Shown piece by piece: positions 1 to 5,329 of a DNA stretch of 6,416 nucleotides. The notes under the pieces were generated by a model. That model worked only from the letters and a program-made list of their open reading frames with translations, had not been told where the DNA came from and did no database searches. The stretch lies in NCBI GenBank assembly GCA_913009515.1, contig CAJVYO010000104.1:1-6416 (forward strand), read 5' to 3'. Every line of letters starts with the position of its first letter. Position 1 is the stretch's first letter. This stretch comes from an uncultured Methylococcaceae bacterium. Lineage in GTDB: Bacteria > Pseudomonadota > Gammaproteobacteria > Methylococcales > Methylomonadaceae. A program made the position numbers and the translations under genes.

Positions 1-175
1 TCTCAAGGCTTATTACTTTTTGGCGTAGACACTGGGTTAAGACATTACGAAATTCACTCTTCCATATTATCGGAGCGACCCATTCAGGCTCTAATTCAAA
101 TAAGGCATCAACCGAATCTGCATACACCGTAGGCAATAAAAAATAAGCAATAATATTGGTATCAACAACAATCAT
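1..175 (-). CDS. vapC: PIN-domain ribonuclease toxin, VapC/FitB type (3' part missing)
   Basis: This is the toxin of a VapBC/FitAB-type toxin-antitoxin pair, expected to be a Mg2+-dependent ribonuclease acting on RNA in the cytoplasm. Only the first 58 codons lie in the window; PIN toxins are usually about 130-145 residues, so more than half is beyond the left edge. The visible part opens with MIVVDTNIIAYFLL, the PIN first strand with catalytic Asp5, and carries the second acidic position in the helix SEFRNVL (Glu41). The remaining acidic residues lie outside the window. The start is well supported: ATG at 175-173 overlaps the antitoxin stop as ATGA, and a Shine-Dalgarno AAGGG (185-181 read on the minus strand) lies 5 nt upstream inside the antitoxin gene. 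This indicates translational coupling. Family assignment is firm; whether the toxin is intact or which RNA it cuts cannot be seen. Confidence 0.9.
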   Translation of the reverse strand, partial: MIVVDTNIIAYFLLPTVYADSVDALFELEPEWVAPIIWKSEFRNVLTQCLRQKVISLE

Positions 176-414
176 GGTCGCCCTTCAGCTACAGCTTGTT
201 CAATCATTTGCGAGGTTACAAAATTAGATTTAATCTTCGCTCGTAAGGCTTGAATATCGGCTAAACGCTCTTCAGGCTTTATCTTTTTTGGAAATAAACG
301 CTCCTCCAAACACACAATCACCTCATTACTCACTGTTCGGTGATGTTGTTCTGCAGTCGTTTTCAACTCATAATAGAGTTCAGTGGACATATTCGTAATA
401 GTGACCGTTGGCAT
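172..414 (-). CDS. vapB: Ribbon-helix-helix antitoxin, FitA/VapB type
   Basis: This 80-residue antitoxin is expected to neutralise the downstream PIN toxin by direct binding and to repress its own operon as a DNA-binding complex. Residues 3-45 form an Arc/FitA-like ribbon-helix-helix: a short strand VTITNMS, then ELYYELKTTAEQHHRTVSNE and the helix around VIVCLEERL. The tail (about 46-80), including RLADIQALRAKI and the closing AVAEGRP, resembles the FitA segment that wraps around the toxin and places an arginine in its active site. The start ATG (414-412) has a Shine-Dalgarno AGGGA at 428-424 with a suitable spacing. The stop overlaps vapC by four bases. Base composition (23 G/C in the 60 bases 181-240, counted by hand) is close to that of the housekeeping genes, unlike the neighbouring RelE module. 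FitA and VapB labels are both used for this group. Confidence 0.88.
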   Translation of the reverse strand: MPTVTITNMSTELYYELKTTAEQHHRTVSNEVIVCLEERLFPKKIKPEERLADIQALRAKIKSNFVTSQMIEQAVAEGRP

Positions 415-444
415 AAACAGATTTCCCTAAAAAAACAAAAAAAT

Positions 445-473
445 ATTATGCAATAGCTACTGTTATTACACAA
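445..473 (-). promoter_or_regulatory. Candidate promoter of the vapBC pair
   Basis: Read on the minus strand, TTGTGT (473-468) and CATAAT (450-445) are separated by 17 bases, placing a sigma70-like -10 about 30 bases upstream of the vapB start. The -10 matches the consensus at five of six positions, the -35 only at three. An imperfect inverted repeat overlaps both elements, which would suit autorepression. It is a visual match only, and in DNA this rich in A+T chance matches are common. Confidence 0.35.
449..470. promoter_or_regulatory. Imperfect inverted repeat, candidate antitoxin operator
   Basis: The plus strand reads TGCAATA, an 8-base spacer, then TATTACA. The arms match at six of seven positions as an inverted repeat. 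It lies between the proposed -35 and -10 of vapBC, about 35 bases upstream of vapB, where FitA/VapB-type ribbon-helix-helix complexes usually bind. The link to the antitoxin is inferred from position and symmetry only. Confidence 0.35.
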
Positions 474-522
474 TCTAAATTACTTTTTACTTACGCGCTT
501 CTTAACGAAGAAATAGCATTGT

Positions 523-551
523 TTGACTTATGTATATAAATATCACATACT
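523..551 (+). promoter_or_regulatory. Candidate promoter of the CopG-like/RelE pair
   Basis: TTGACT (523-528) and CATACT (546-551) are separated by 17 bases and lie 33 bases before the antitoxin start. The -35 matches the sigma70 consensus at five of six positions, the -10 at four. A short inverted repeat, TATGT at 529-533 and ACATA at 545-549, sits between the two elements and could serve as a repressor site, although its inner part is not symmetric. Confidence 0.45.
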
Positions 552-583
552 AAAAAATATCATTTTAGATAAAGGTTATATTT

Positions 584-853
584 ATGCACTCATTAGAACA
601 ACTTCAAAAACAACAAGTAGGACTAAGGCTTCCTAAATATTTAATAGAACATATAGATGAATTGAGTAAAGAATATGAACTTAATCGAACCGACATTATT
701 ATAGAATCTATTAAATCCTATTTAGAAAAACAAGAAGCACACGCATTTTATGATAGTTTTGATAAATCCTGTAAAGAGCTAAAAGAAGTGCTAAATGACC
801 CTAAAAAAGCTGACAAACTACAAACATTAGATGAGCTTTTAGATGAGTTATAA
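584..853 (+). CDS. CopG-like ribbon-helix-helix antitoxin of a RelE-family pair
   Basis: This is an 89-residue protein. Residues 11-48 have the MetJ/CopG pattern: strand QVGLRLPKYL, a first helix around EHIDELSKEY, a polar turn LNRTD and a second helix IIIESIKSYLEKQ. The rest (about 50-89) is highly charged, ends in QTLDELLDEL, and looks like a flexible acidic tail that would wrap a basic toxin. It should bind and silence the downstream RelE-like toxin and repress the operon. The start is supported by AAAGG at 571-575, 8 bases upstream, and a candidate promoter at 523-551. Its last 11 bases overlap the toxin gene. Composition is unusual for this window: 50 G/C in the 180 bases 601-780 by hand count, about 28%, suggesting recent transfer. 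The fold is a confident call; the precise antitoxin family is not. Confidence 0.82.
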   Translation: MHSLEQLQKQQVGLRLPKYLIEHIDELSKEYELNRTDIIIESIKSYLEKQEAHAFYDSFDKSCKELKEVLNDPKKADKLQTLDELLDEL

Positions 854-1175
854 AATTATAGCCTTAAACACATTTTCATTTAAACTAAAGAAATTATCTA
901 AAAAATACAAACGCATCAAACTAGATTTACAAGCATTAGCAAAAGAACTAAAAAACAATCCGAAAGCGGGTATCCCTTTACAGCATAATTGTTACAAAAT
1001 ACGAGTTAGCAACACTTCAATACCAACCGGTAAAAGTGGAGGGTTTCGCGTTGTCTATTATTTTATAGGTGAAAATAATCACCTTTATCTTATGACTATC
1101 TATTCAAAGACTCAAAAAGAAACCCTTTCAGACAATCAACTTTTAGAACTACTAAAAATCAATGATTTAGTTTAA
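843..1175 (+). CDS. RelE/ParE-superfamily toxin
   Basis: This is a 110-residue, strongly basic protein of the RelE/ParE superfamily, expected to be the toxic partner of the preceding antitoxin. A basic two-helix region (residues 11-38, KLKKLSKKYKRIK) leads into NNPKAGIPLQHNCYKIRV (about 38-55), then GKSGGFRVVYYF (63-74) and LYLMTIYSKTQKE (81-93). These are the core strands and conserved basic or aromatic positions of RelE-like enzymes; R54, R69, Y87 and K89 are plausible functional residues. RelE members cleave mRNA at the ribosome whereas ParE members poison gyrase. The arrangement looks closer to RelE-like proteins, but the sequence alone does not decide. The ATG overlaps the antitoxin gene by 11 bases in another frame, implying coupled translation. 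Length is normal and no damage is visible. A+T content is very high (16 G/C in the 60 bases 901-960). Confidence 0.85.
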   Translation: MSYKIIALNTFSFKLKKLSKKYKRIKLDLQALAKELKNNPKAGIPLQHNCYKIRVSNTSIPTGKSGGFRVVYYFIGENNHLYLMTIYSKTQKETLSDNQLLELLKINDLV

Positions 1176-1238
1176 AACGCATCTTTCTTCCTCAATAGTG
1201 CTACATAAGTAATTCATACCGACAAAACAGGAACAACA

Positions 1239-1421
1239 ATGGAACTTTCTCTTTGGGAAAATATTATTTTAGCCATCATGGTCTTAGGGATTGTATTTTG
1301 GCTACGTCCCAGCAAAGCAGCCTTACAACGCAGTAAAGATGCCCCGAAAGATTGGGCAGGTTTTTTAATACCAATGGCAGCGGTTATTGGTTTTGTAATT
1401 TTTTTAATTTCAATGGTTTAA
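1239..1421 (+). CDS. Small two-helix membrane protein, function unknown
   Basis: This is a 60-residue protein I cannot name. It has two hydrophobic segments, residues 7-22 (ENIILAIMVLGIVFWL) and 41-59 (GFLIPMAAVIGFVIFL and following). They are joined by a basic, polar loop (RPSKAALQRSKDAPKDW), so it is most likely a helical hairpin in the inner membrane with the positive loop on the cytoplasmic side. The start is supported by AGGAA at 1229-1233, 5 bases upstream, the clearest Shine-Dalgarno among the genes right of the toxin-antitoxin island. It ends only 4 bases before darP, so the two are very probably co-transcribed and perhaps translationally coupled. Similar short membrane proteins may occur beside darP in relatives, but that needs a search. 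It is very likely a real gene given its ribosome site, spacing and transmembrane pattern. Confidence 0.72.
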   Translation: MELSLWENIILAIMVLGIVFWLRPSKAALQRSKDAPKDWAGFLIPMAAVIGFVIFLISMV

Positions 1422-1425
1422 CGCA

Positions 1426-1983
1426 ATGGCAACTTTTATAACAGAAGCACCCGATGAAGATTTTGAAGAAACATGGGCAATTCGCCCCAATAAAACCCAA
1501 CTAAAACGCGATATTGCGGTTTTACAAGCATTATGCGAGGAAATTACGCAACTTTCGCCGACTCACATTAATAATTTAGGCTTACCTGACGAGATTTTAG
1601 TCGCCATTATTGAAGCGACTAAAATGCCGGTAAAAAGCGCCCGCAAACGCCAACTTAAATTTATTAATGGCCTGATGCGTCAAGTGGATATTGAGCCGAT
1701 TCAAGAACAACTCAATAAACTTAAAACGCAAAGTGTGCATTCAAACCGTGAATTACACCAATTAGAAAGCTGGCGAGATAAATTATTATCCGAAAACAGC
1801 AAACAAGCCTTAACCGATTTTATCGCTGACTATCCGAGTGCTGATATTCAGCAATTACGCCAACTTATTCGCAATAGCCAAAAAGAACTCGCACAGAATA
1901 AACCGCCTAAATCGGCTCGGTTATTATTTCGCTATCTAAGAGAAATTTTAGCCAGCAATCAGCCTGAAACACCTACTGAATAA
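1426..1983 (+). CDS. darP: Ribosome biogenesis factor DarP (YjgA, DUF615)
   Basis: DarP, formerly YjgA, is a cytoplasmic factor that binds late 50S ribosomal precursors and promotes peptidyl-transferase-centre maturation in Escherichia coli. At 185 residues the protein matches the usual size (about 183 in E. coli). Recognisable family segments are an acidic N-terminus (PDEDFEE), SKSEIKRD-like PNKTQLKRDI near residues 22-31, the SARKRQLKFINGLMRQVDIEPI block, and the C-terminal NKPPKSAR (158-165) followed by LLFRYLRE (166-173). The protein is all helical with many basic residues, consistent with rRNA binding. It starts 4 bases after the small membrane gene without a visible Shine-Dalgarno, so translation is probably coupled to that gene. 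It ends with TAA 21 bases before the mscS-like gene. The sequence appears intact. Confidence 0.93.
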   Translation: MATFITEAPDEDFEETWAIRPNKTQLKRDIAVLQALCEEITQLSPTHINNLGLPDEILVAIIEATKMPVKSARKRQLKFINGLMRQVDIEPIQEQLNKLKTQSVHSNRELHQLESWRDKLLSENSKQALTDFIADYPSADIQQLRQLIRNSQKELAQNKPPKSARLLFRYLREILASNQPETPTE

Positions 1984-2004
1984 TAGCCTTTCAAGCGTTA
2001 AACT

Positions 2005-3879
2005 ATGATGATACTAAAGCGTTATGCTCTGTTTTTAAGTCTGTTTTTTTTCATGGCTTTATCGTTACCAATTGTTGCTGCAGAAGACAAAAAATATAAA
2101 ACAATTTCAGAGTCTTTGCATAAAATAGCCGACATTAATCAGATTATAAAAGAAAATAACAATGATGAATCACTACGCTTATTAATCCAGGAAAAAAATG
2201 CTGAATTTAAGTTTTTATTAAGCTTTATTCAGCATTCCTTTATTGATTATGATATCAATAGCCTTAAAGAAGATGAATTAGAACTACTTAAATCTAAAAT
2301 TCAGCTTAATCGTTCACGCGGTAATCTTGCCGCCTTACAACGTGATGAATTTGCGGTTGACTTTATTATGACGCAACGAGAAATAGGCCATTTTGTTGTC
2401 TATCTTGTTAATTCAATGCGGCATTATCAAAGCAAAACCGCTGTAGAAACTGAAGTTAAACGCCGTCTTAAAGCCTTAAAACAAACGATTAACCAACAAG
2501 AAATTCCTTTAACCGGTCAGCACAAACTCTACCAACAAATTGCAACAAACTATGTTGATTTAGAAAAAATTCAAGCCGTCTATTTAGATTTTTTAGACTA
2601 TACGCTGGGGCATTCTAAAGACATTATTACTACCTATTTTTTACAAAAATTTTCGTTAAAGTCTGCGATTAGTTATGTGAATAATTTACCGCAATTTAAA
2701 GGCGTAAACTATGTTATTTCACCATTACGCATTGATATAGGCGGCATCACACTTTCATTGATTATTTTAATCGTCACTTTAATTTTATTTCCGCTGATTT
2801 CTAAAGGCAGTAATTGTTTAATCGAACGCTTTATTTTAAATGACGATAAAGTGGAAGATGTTGAGTTTGTGTTTATAGCGGTACGCAAACCGCTATTATA
2901 TTTAGTGTTATTTTGTGGTATTGATCTTGCCCTAAACGCTTTGCTGTATAAAACCCCGATTAAACCCTCGCTAGACCATATTATTTATAGCATCTATACG
3001 CTGCTATACCTGTATCTGAGTTTTAATTTAATTGATAGCGTGATTGCCGCTCAAACCAACCAAAGTGATCGCCGCAAAAAATCCTATAGCAAAGAATTAA
3101 TGCTCTTATCTATTAAGGGCTTGAAAGCGATTGCTACCCTCACCGCACTGACTTTAATTTTAAGCCATTTTGGTATTAATATTACCGCGATTTTATCTAC
3201 CTTTGGAATTGGCGGGTTAGCGTTTGCGATGGCAGCCAAAGATAGTCTCGCCAATTTTTTTGGTGGCTTAAATATTATGATTGACCGTATTTTCAAAATG
3301 GGCGATTGGATACAAGTTGAAGCGGTTGAAGGGACGGTGATTGAAATTGGGCTACGCAGCACTACCATCCGTACGTTTGATAATGCCCTGATTAATATGC
3401 CTAACTCATTAGTCTCCACTGCCAGCGTTTTAAACTGGAATCGACGAACTGTGGGACGGCGTATTAAAATGCATATTGGTATTACCTATGAAAGCAATAT
3501 GCATGATGTTCAAGCCGCTCTTACGGATATAAAAGCCATGCTCGCTCACCATCCTGATATTGCTAACCCGACTGAAAAACATCCTATATTACAAACCCGC
3601 CGGAAACATCCACAACGCTCGTTTTTATCGCAAGAAGATTTACAAGGCATCAAAGCCACCCAGCTGGTTTTTTTAGATCGTTATAATGATTTTTCGATTG
3701 ATATATTAGTGTATTGTTTTTCAAAAACCGTGAATTGGGTTGAATGGTTAGGGGTTAAAGAAGATGTGTTATTTAAAATAGCCCAAATACTCGATAAAAA
3801 TAATCTCAGCTTTGCTTACCCTACGCATGTGCAAATTAATCGCCCTGATAAGAGGATAGAAACAGGTATTAGCCCTTAA
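2005..3879 (+). CDS. MscS-family mechanosensitive channel with large periplasmic domain
   Basis: This 624-residue protein should be an inner-membrane channel that opens under membrane tension to release solutes during hypo-osmotic shock. A signal peptide covers about residues 1-26 (hydrophobic LFLSLFFFMALSLPIVAA). It is followed by a helical, charged periplasmic domain (27-240) and transmembrane segments near 246-266, 297-317, 325-347 and 367-390. The pore helix is 393-420, with FGIGGLAFAMAAKDSLANFF. The MscS beta domain follows: GDWIQV (433-438), STTIRTFDNALINMPNS (452-468), with the diagnostic Pro466-Asn467. The C-terminal alpha/beta domain runs to about residue 605. Five helices after a cleaved signal put the C-terminus in the cytoplasm, as expected. 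E. coli MscS has only three helices and 286 residues, so this is one of the larger MscS-like types. A basic, proline-rich stretch at 521-550 looks like an inserted loop. ATGATG offers two adjacent starts; no Shine-Dalgarno is visible. Confidence 0.92.
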   Translation: MMILKRYALFLSLFFFMALSLPIVAAEDKKYKTISESLHKIADINQIIKENNNDESLRLLIQEKNAEFKFLLSFIQHSFIDYDINSLKEDELELLKSKIQLNRSRGNLAALQRDEFAVDFIMTQREIGHFVVYLVNSMRHYQSKTAVETEVKRRLKALKQTINQQEIPLTGQHKLYQQIATNYVDLEKIQAVYLDFLDYTLGHSKDIITTYFLQKFSLKSAISYVNNLPQFKGVNYVISPLRIDIGGITLSLIILIVTLILFPLISKGSNCLIERFILNDDKVEDVEFVFIAVRKPLLYLVLFCGIDLALNALLYKTPIKPSLDHIIYSIYTLLYLYLSFNLIDSVIAAQTNQSDRRKKSYSKELMLLSIKGLKAIATLTALTLILSHFGINITAILSTFGIGGLAFAMAAKDSLANFFGGLNIMIDRIFKMGDWIQVEAVEGTVIEIGLRSTTIRTFDNALINMPNSLVSTASVLNWNRRTVGRRIKMHIGITYESNMHDVQAALTDIKAMLAHHPDIANPTEKHPILQTRRKHPQRSFLSQEDLQGIKATQLVFLDRYNDFSIDILVYCFSKTVNWVEWLGVKEDVLFKIAQILDKNNLSFAYPTHVQINRPDKRIETGISP

Positions 3880-3940
3880 AAATGCTAAAATATTCAGACT
3901 TTATTTTTAGTTTTTTCTTTTAACTACCTTATCGTAACGT

Positions 3941-4294
3941 ATGCCTATGTCAATCACCTTATATCATAATCCTAACTGCTCTAAATCGCGTTTAAGCCTG
4001 CAATTATTACAAGACAAAGGCCTTGATTTTGAGCTAATTGAATACTTGAAAAATCCGCCGAGCACACAACAACTAGAGCATATCTTAACGTTATTAGATG
4101 TGCAACCGCGTGAATTTATGCGCACACAAGAAACTGAATATACGACACTAAATTTAGCAAACCCTGATTTAAGCCGTGAACAGCTTATTCTTGCGATGGT
4201 GAATAATCCTAAACTCATTGAACGCCCTGTTGTATTAGCCAATGGTAAAGCGGCTATAGGACGTCCTATTGATAATATTTTAGCTATTTTATAA
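3941..4294 (+). CDS. arsC: ArsC/YfgD-family thioredoxin-fold reductase (arsenate reductase-like)
   Basis: This 117-residue member of the glutathione/glutaredoxin-type ArsC family would, if it acts as annotated, reduce arsenate to arsenite in the cytoplasm through an active-site cysteine. The motif YHNPNCSKSR holds Cys13. Arg61 (FMRTQE), Arg95 (IERPVV) and Arg108 (IGRP) match the three substrate-binding arginines of plasmid R773 ArsC (Cys12, Arg60, Arg94, Arg107). All expected catalytic residues are therefore present and the length is normal for the short YfgD-like branch. There is no arsR regulator or arsenite pump nearby. The gene instead sits in a cluster ending in hda, as yfgD is next to hda in E. 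coli, so a general redox role is possible and arsenate may not be its natural substrate. ATG at 3947 is an alternative start giving 115 residues; neither has a Shine-Dalgarno. Confidence 0.9.
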   Translation: MPMSITLYHNPNCSKSRLSLQLLQDKGLDFELIEYLKNPPSTQQLEHILTLLDVQPREFMRTQETEYTTLNLANPDLSREQLILAMVNNPKLIERPVVLANGKAAIGRPIDNILAIL

Positions 4295-4302
4295 GTTGGG
4301 GC

Positions 4303-4318
4303 GTAGGCTTCAGCCTAC
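4303..4318. repeat. 16-nt perfect palindrome after arsC (REP-like element or terminator)
   Basis: GTAGGCTTCAGCCTAC is a 7-base inverted repeat with a 2-base centre, realistically a 6-bp stem capped by a TTCA loop. It starts 9 bases after the arsC stop and is preceded by TTGGGGC and followed by ATAATTTT. It could form a G+C-rich transcript hairpin on either strand. With the short T tract downstream it could weakly end or stabilise arsC mRNA. Its form also resembles dispersed palindromic repeats found between genes in many bacteria. Only one copy is visible here, so repeat status is unproven. Confidence 0.6.
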
Positions 4319-4389
4319 ATAATTTTAAAACTAGAACTCTGCTTTGTTAAACTAAACTATCAGCCTTTACAAAAAAACCGAACCGCCTT

Positions 4390-4980
4390 ATGAGCCAAAT
4401 TTTAGTTTTATATTATAGTCAGCATGGCGCCACCAAACTCATGGCACAACAAATTGCACGCGGTGTTGAATCAGTTGATGGTAGCAACGCTGTACTGCGT
4501 ACCGTGCCTGAAATATCCAGTATTTGCGAACAAACTGCGGAAAGTATTCCAGCATCAGGTTCGTTATATGCCAGTCTTGATGATTTAAAGCAATGTGATG
4601 GCTTGGCCTTAGGTAGCCCAAGTTATTTTGGCAATATGGCAGCTCCACTTAAATATTTTATTGATAATAGCACCGCCGCATGGTTTAACGGCTCATTAAC
4701 CGATAAACCCGCCGCAGTCTTTACTTCAGCCGGCAGTTTACATGGCGGCCAAGAAAGCACCTTATTATCTATGATGATACCGCTATTACATCACGGCATG
4801 ATATTACTGGGTATTCCCAGCAGTGAGCCCGCGTTAAACGAAACCAAAACCGGCGGCACGCCCTACGGTGCAAGTCATCTCGCACATGACCGCAACACCC
4901 TCAGTAAAGAAGAAAAAACACTGTGTTTTGCTTTAGGTGTTCGTTTAGCGACTACCGCATTAAAACTCAAAACCTCATGA
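4390..4980 (+). CDS. wrbA: NAD(P)H:quinone oxidoreductase, WrbA flavodoxin-fold
   Basis: WrbA proteins are tetrameric FMN enzymes that reduce quinones by two electrons using NAD(P)H, avoiding semiquinone radicals; they act in the cytoplasm. The 196-residue length matches E. coli WrbA (198). After the first strand ILVLYY, residues 10-16 (SQHGATK) form the flavodoxin loop that holds the FMN phosphate. GSPSYFGNMAAPLKYFID (75-92) corresponds to the GTPTRFGNM flavin-contact segment of WrbA. TSAGSLHGGQE (112-122) is the next family block, followed by HHGMILLGIP. The N-terminal start is fixed by the fold, since the first strand begins immediately, but no Shine-Dalgarno is present. It follows the palindrome after arsC by 71 bases and its TGA overlaps the next gene's ATG as ATGA. 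The gene is therefore probably expressed together with the DUF2069 gene and hda. Confidence 0.93.
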   Translation: MSQILVLYYSQHGATKLMAQQIARGVESVDGSNAVLRTVPEISSICEQTAESIPASGSLYASLDDLKQCDGLALGSPSYFGNMAAPLKYFIDNSTAAWFNGSLTDKPAAVFTSAGSLHGGQESTLLSMMIPLLHHGMILLGIPSSEPALNETKTGGTPYGASHLAHDRNTLSKEEKTLCFALGVRLATTALKLKTS

Positions 4981-5327
4981 AAGTTCATCATTATTACAAT
5001 ATAGCACTCATCGGTTATGTCGGTTTATTTGGCTTACTGATGCTATGGAATACTATTTTACTGCCCCCTGAGAAATTACCCATTGCCTTCGTCTTACTCA
5101 CCACCGTTAGCCCATTACTCATTGTGCTACGCGGCTTTATTAAAGGTAATTTAAAAAGTTGCTCATGGATGGCGTATATCAGTATGGGCTATTTTATTCA
5201 CGGTAGCACTGAAAGCTATGTCCGCGATGAACCTTTACTGCCCTTATTAGAACTTATCTTTAGTTTATTACTGTTTTTTGGGGCGAGTCTGTTTGTTCGC
5301 TACTCTGCTCGTTTAGAAAAATCCTAA
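4977..5327 (+). CDS. DUF2069 inner-membrane protein, function unknown
   Basis: This 116-residue protein of the uncharacterised DUF2069 family is common in gammaproteobacteria and often lies beside wrbA and hda. Four hydrophobic segments are visible: about 9-29 (IALIGYVGLFGLLMLWNTILL), 36-51 (IAFVLLTTVSPLLIVL), 62-74 and 89-107 (PLLELIFSLLLFFGASLFV). The third and fourth are joined by the family-like motif GYFIHGSTESYVRDEP (71-86), whose His75, Glu79 and Arg83 are candidate conserved polar residues. The start is ATG 4977-4979, overlapping the wrbA stop as ATGA. The same frame is open further upstream to 4923, but the extra residues would be polar, cysteine-rich and inside wrbA, so the shorter form is preferred. 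It ends 2 bases before hda. No enzymatic motif is apparent; a membrane role linked to the WrbA quinone reductase is conceivable but only a guess. Confidence 0.88.
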   Translation: MKVHHYYNIALIGYVGLFGLLMLWNTILLPPEKLPIAFVLLTTVSPLLIVLRGFIKGNLKSCSWMAYISMGYFIHGSTESYVRDEPLLPLLELIFSLLLFFGASLFVRYSARLEKS

Positions 5328-5329
5328 TC

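Noticed and set aside
428..446. A-rich tract upstream of vapB
   Set aside because: It is a simple low-complexity run in an A+T-rich leader; no repeat unit or specific signal is seen beyond the adjacent ribosome site.
1152..1173. Possible terminator hairpin at the end of the RelE-like gene
   Set aside because: CTAAA...TTTAG arms pair only with a bulge, the loop would be about one base, the stem is A+T-rich and only three T follow.
1..1175. Novel defence system or prophage fragment
   Set aside because: All four genes fit known type II toxin-antitoxin families and no integrase, transposase, repeat array or phage gene accompanies them in the window.
3084..3419. Open frame of 111 codons on the minus strand inside the mscS-like gene
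   Set aside because: It lies fully opposite the conserved MscS pore and beta domain; the translation has no recognisable motif and there is no ribosome site.
3964..4242. Open frame of 92 codons on the minus strand inside arsC
   Set aside because: It mirrors a gene with all catalytic residues conserved, and its serine- and cysteine-rich translation is typical of an antisense shadow.
3941..4294. Arsenic-resistance operon
   Set aside because: There is no arsR, arsB/acr3 or arsA next to the ArsC-like gene; the neighbours are wrbA, DUF2069 and hda, so only the reductase family is supported.
4439..4648. Open frame of 69 codons on the minus strand inside wrbA
   Set aside because: It is a shadow of the conserved wrbA reading frame, with no family resemblance.
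4923..4976. Upstream extension of the DUF2069 gene by 18 codons
   Set aside because: The extra residues are polar and cysteine-rich, lie within wrbA and precede a much better ATGA-coupled start at 4977.
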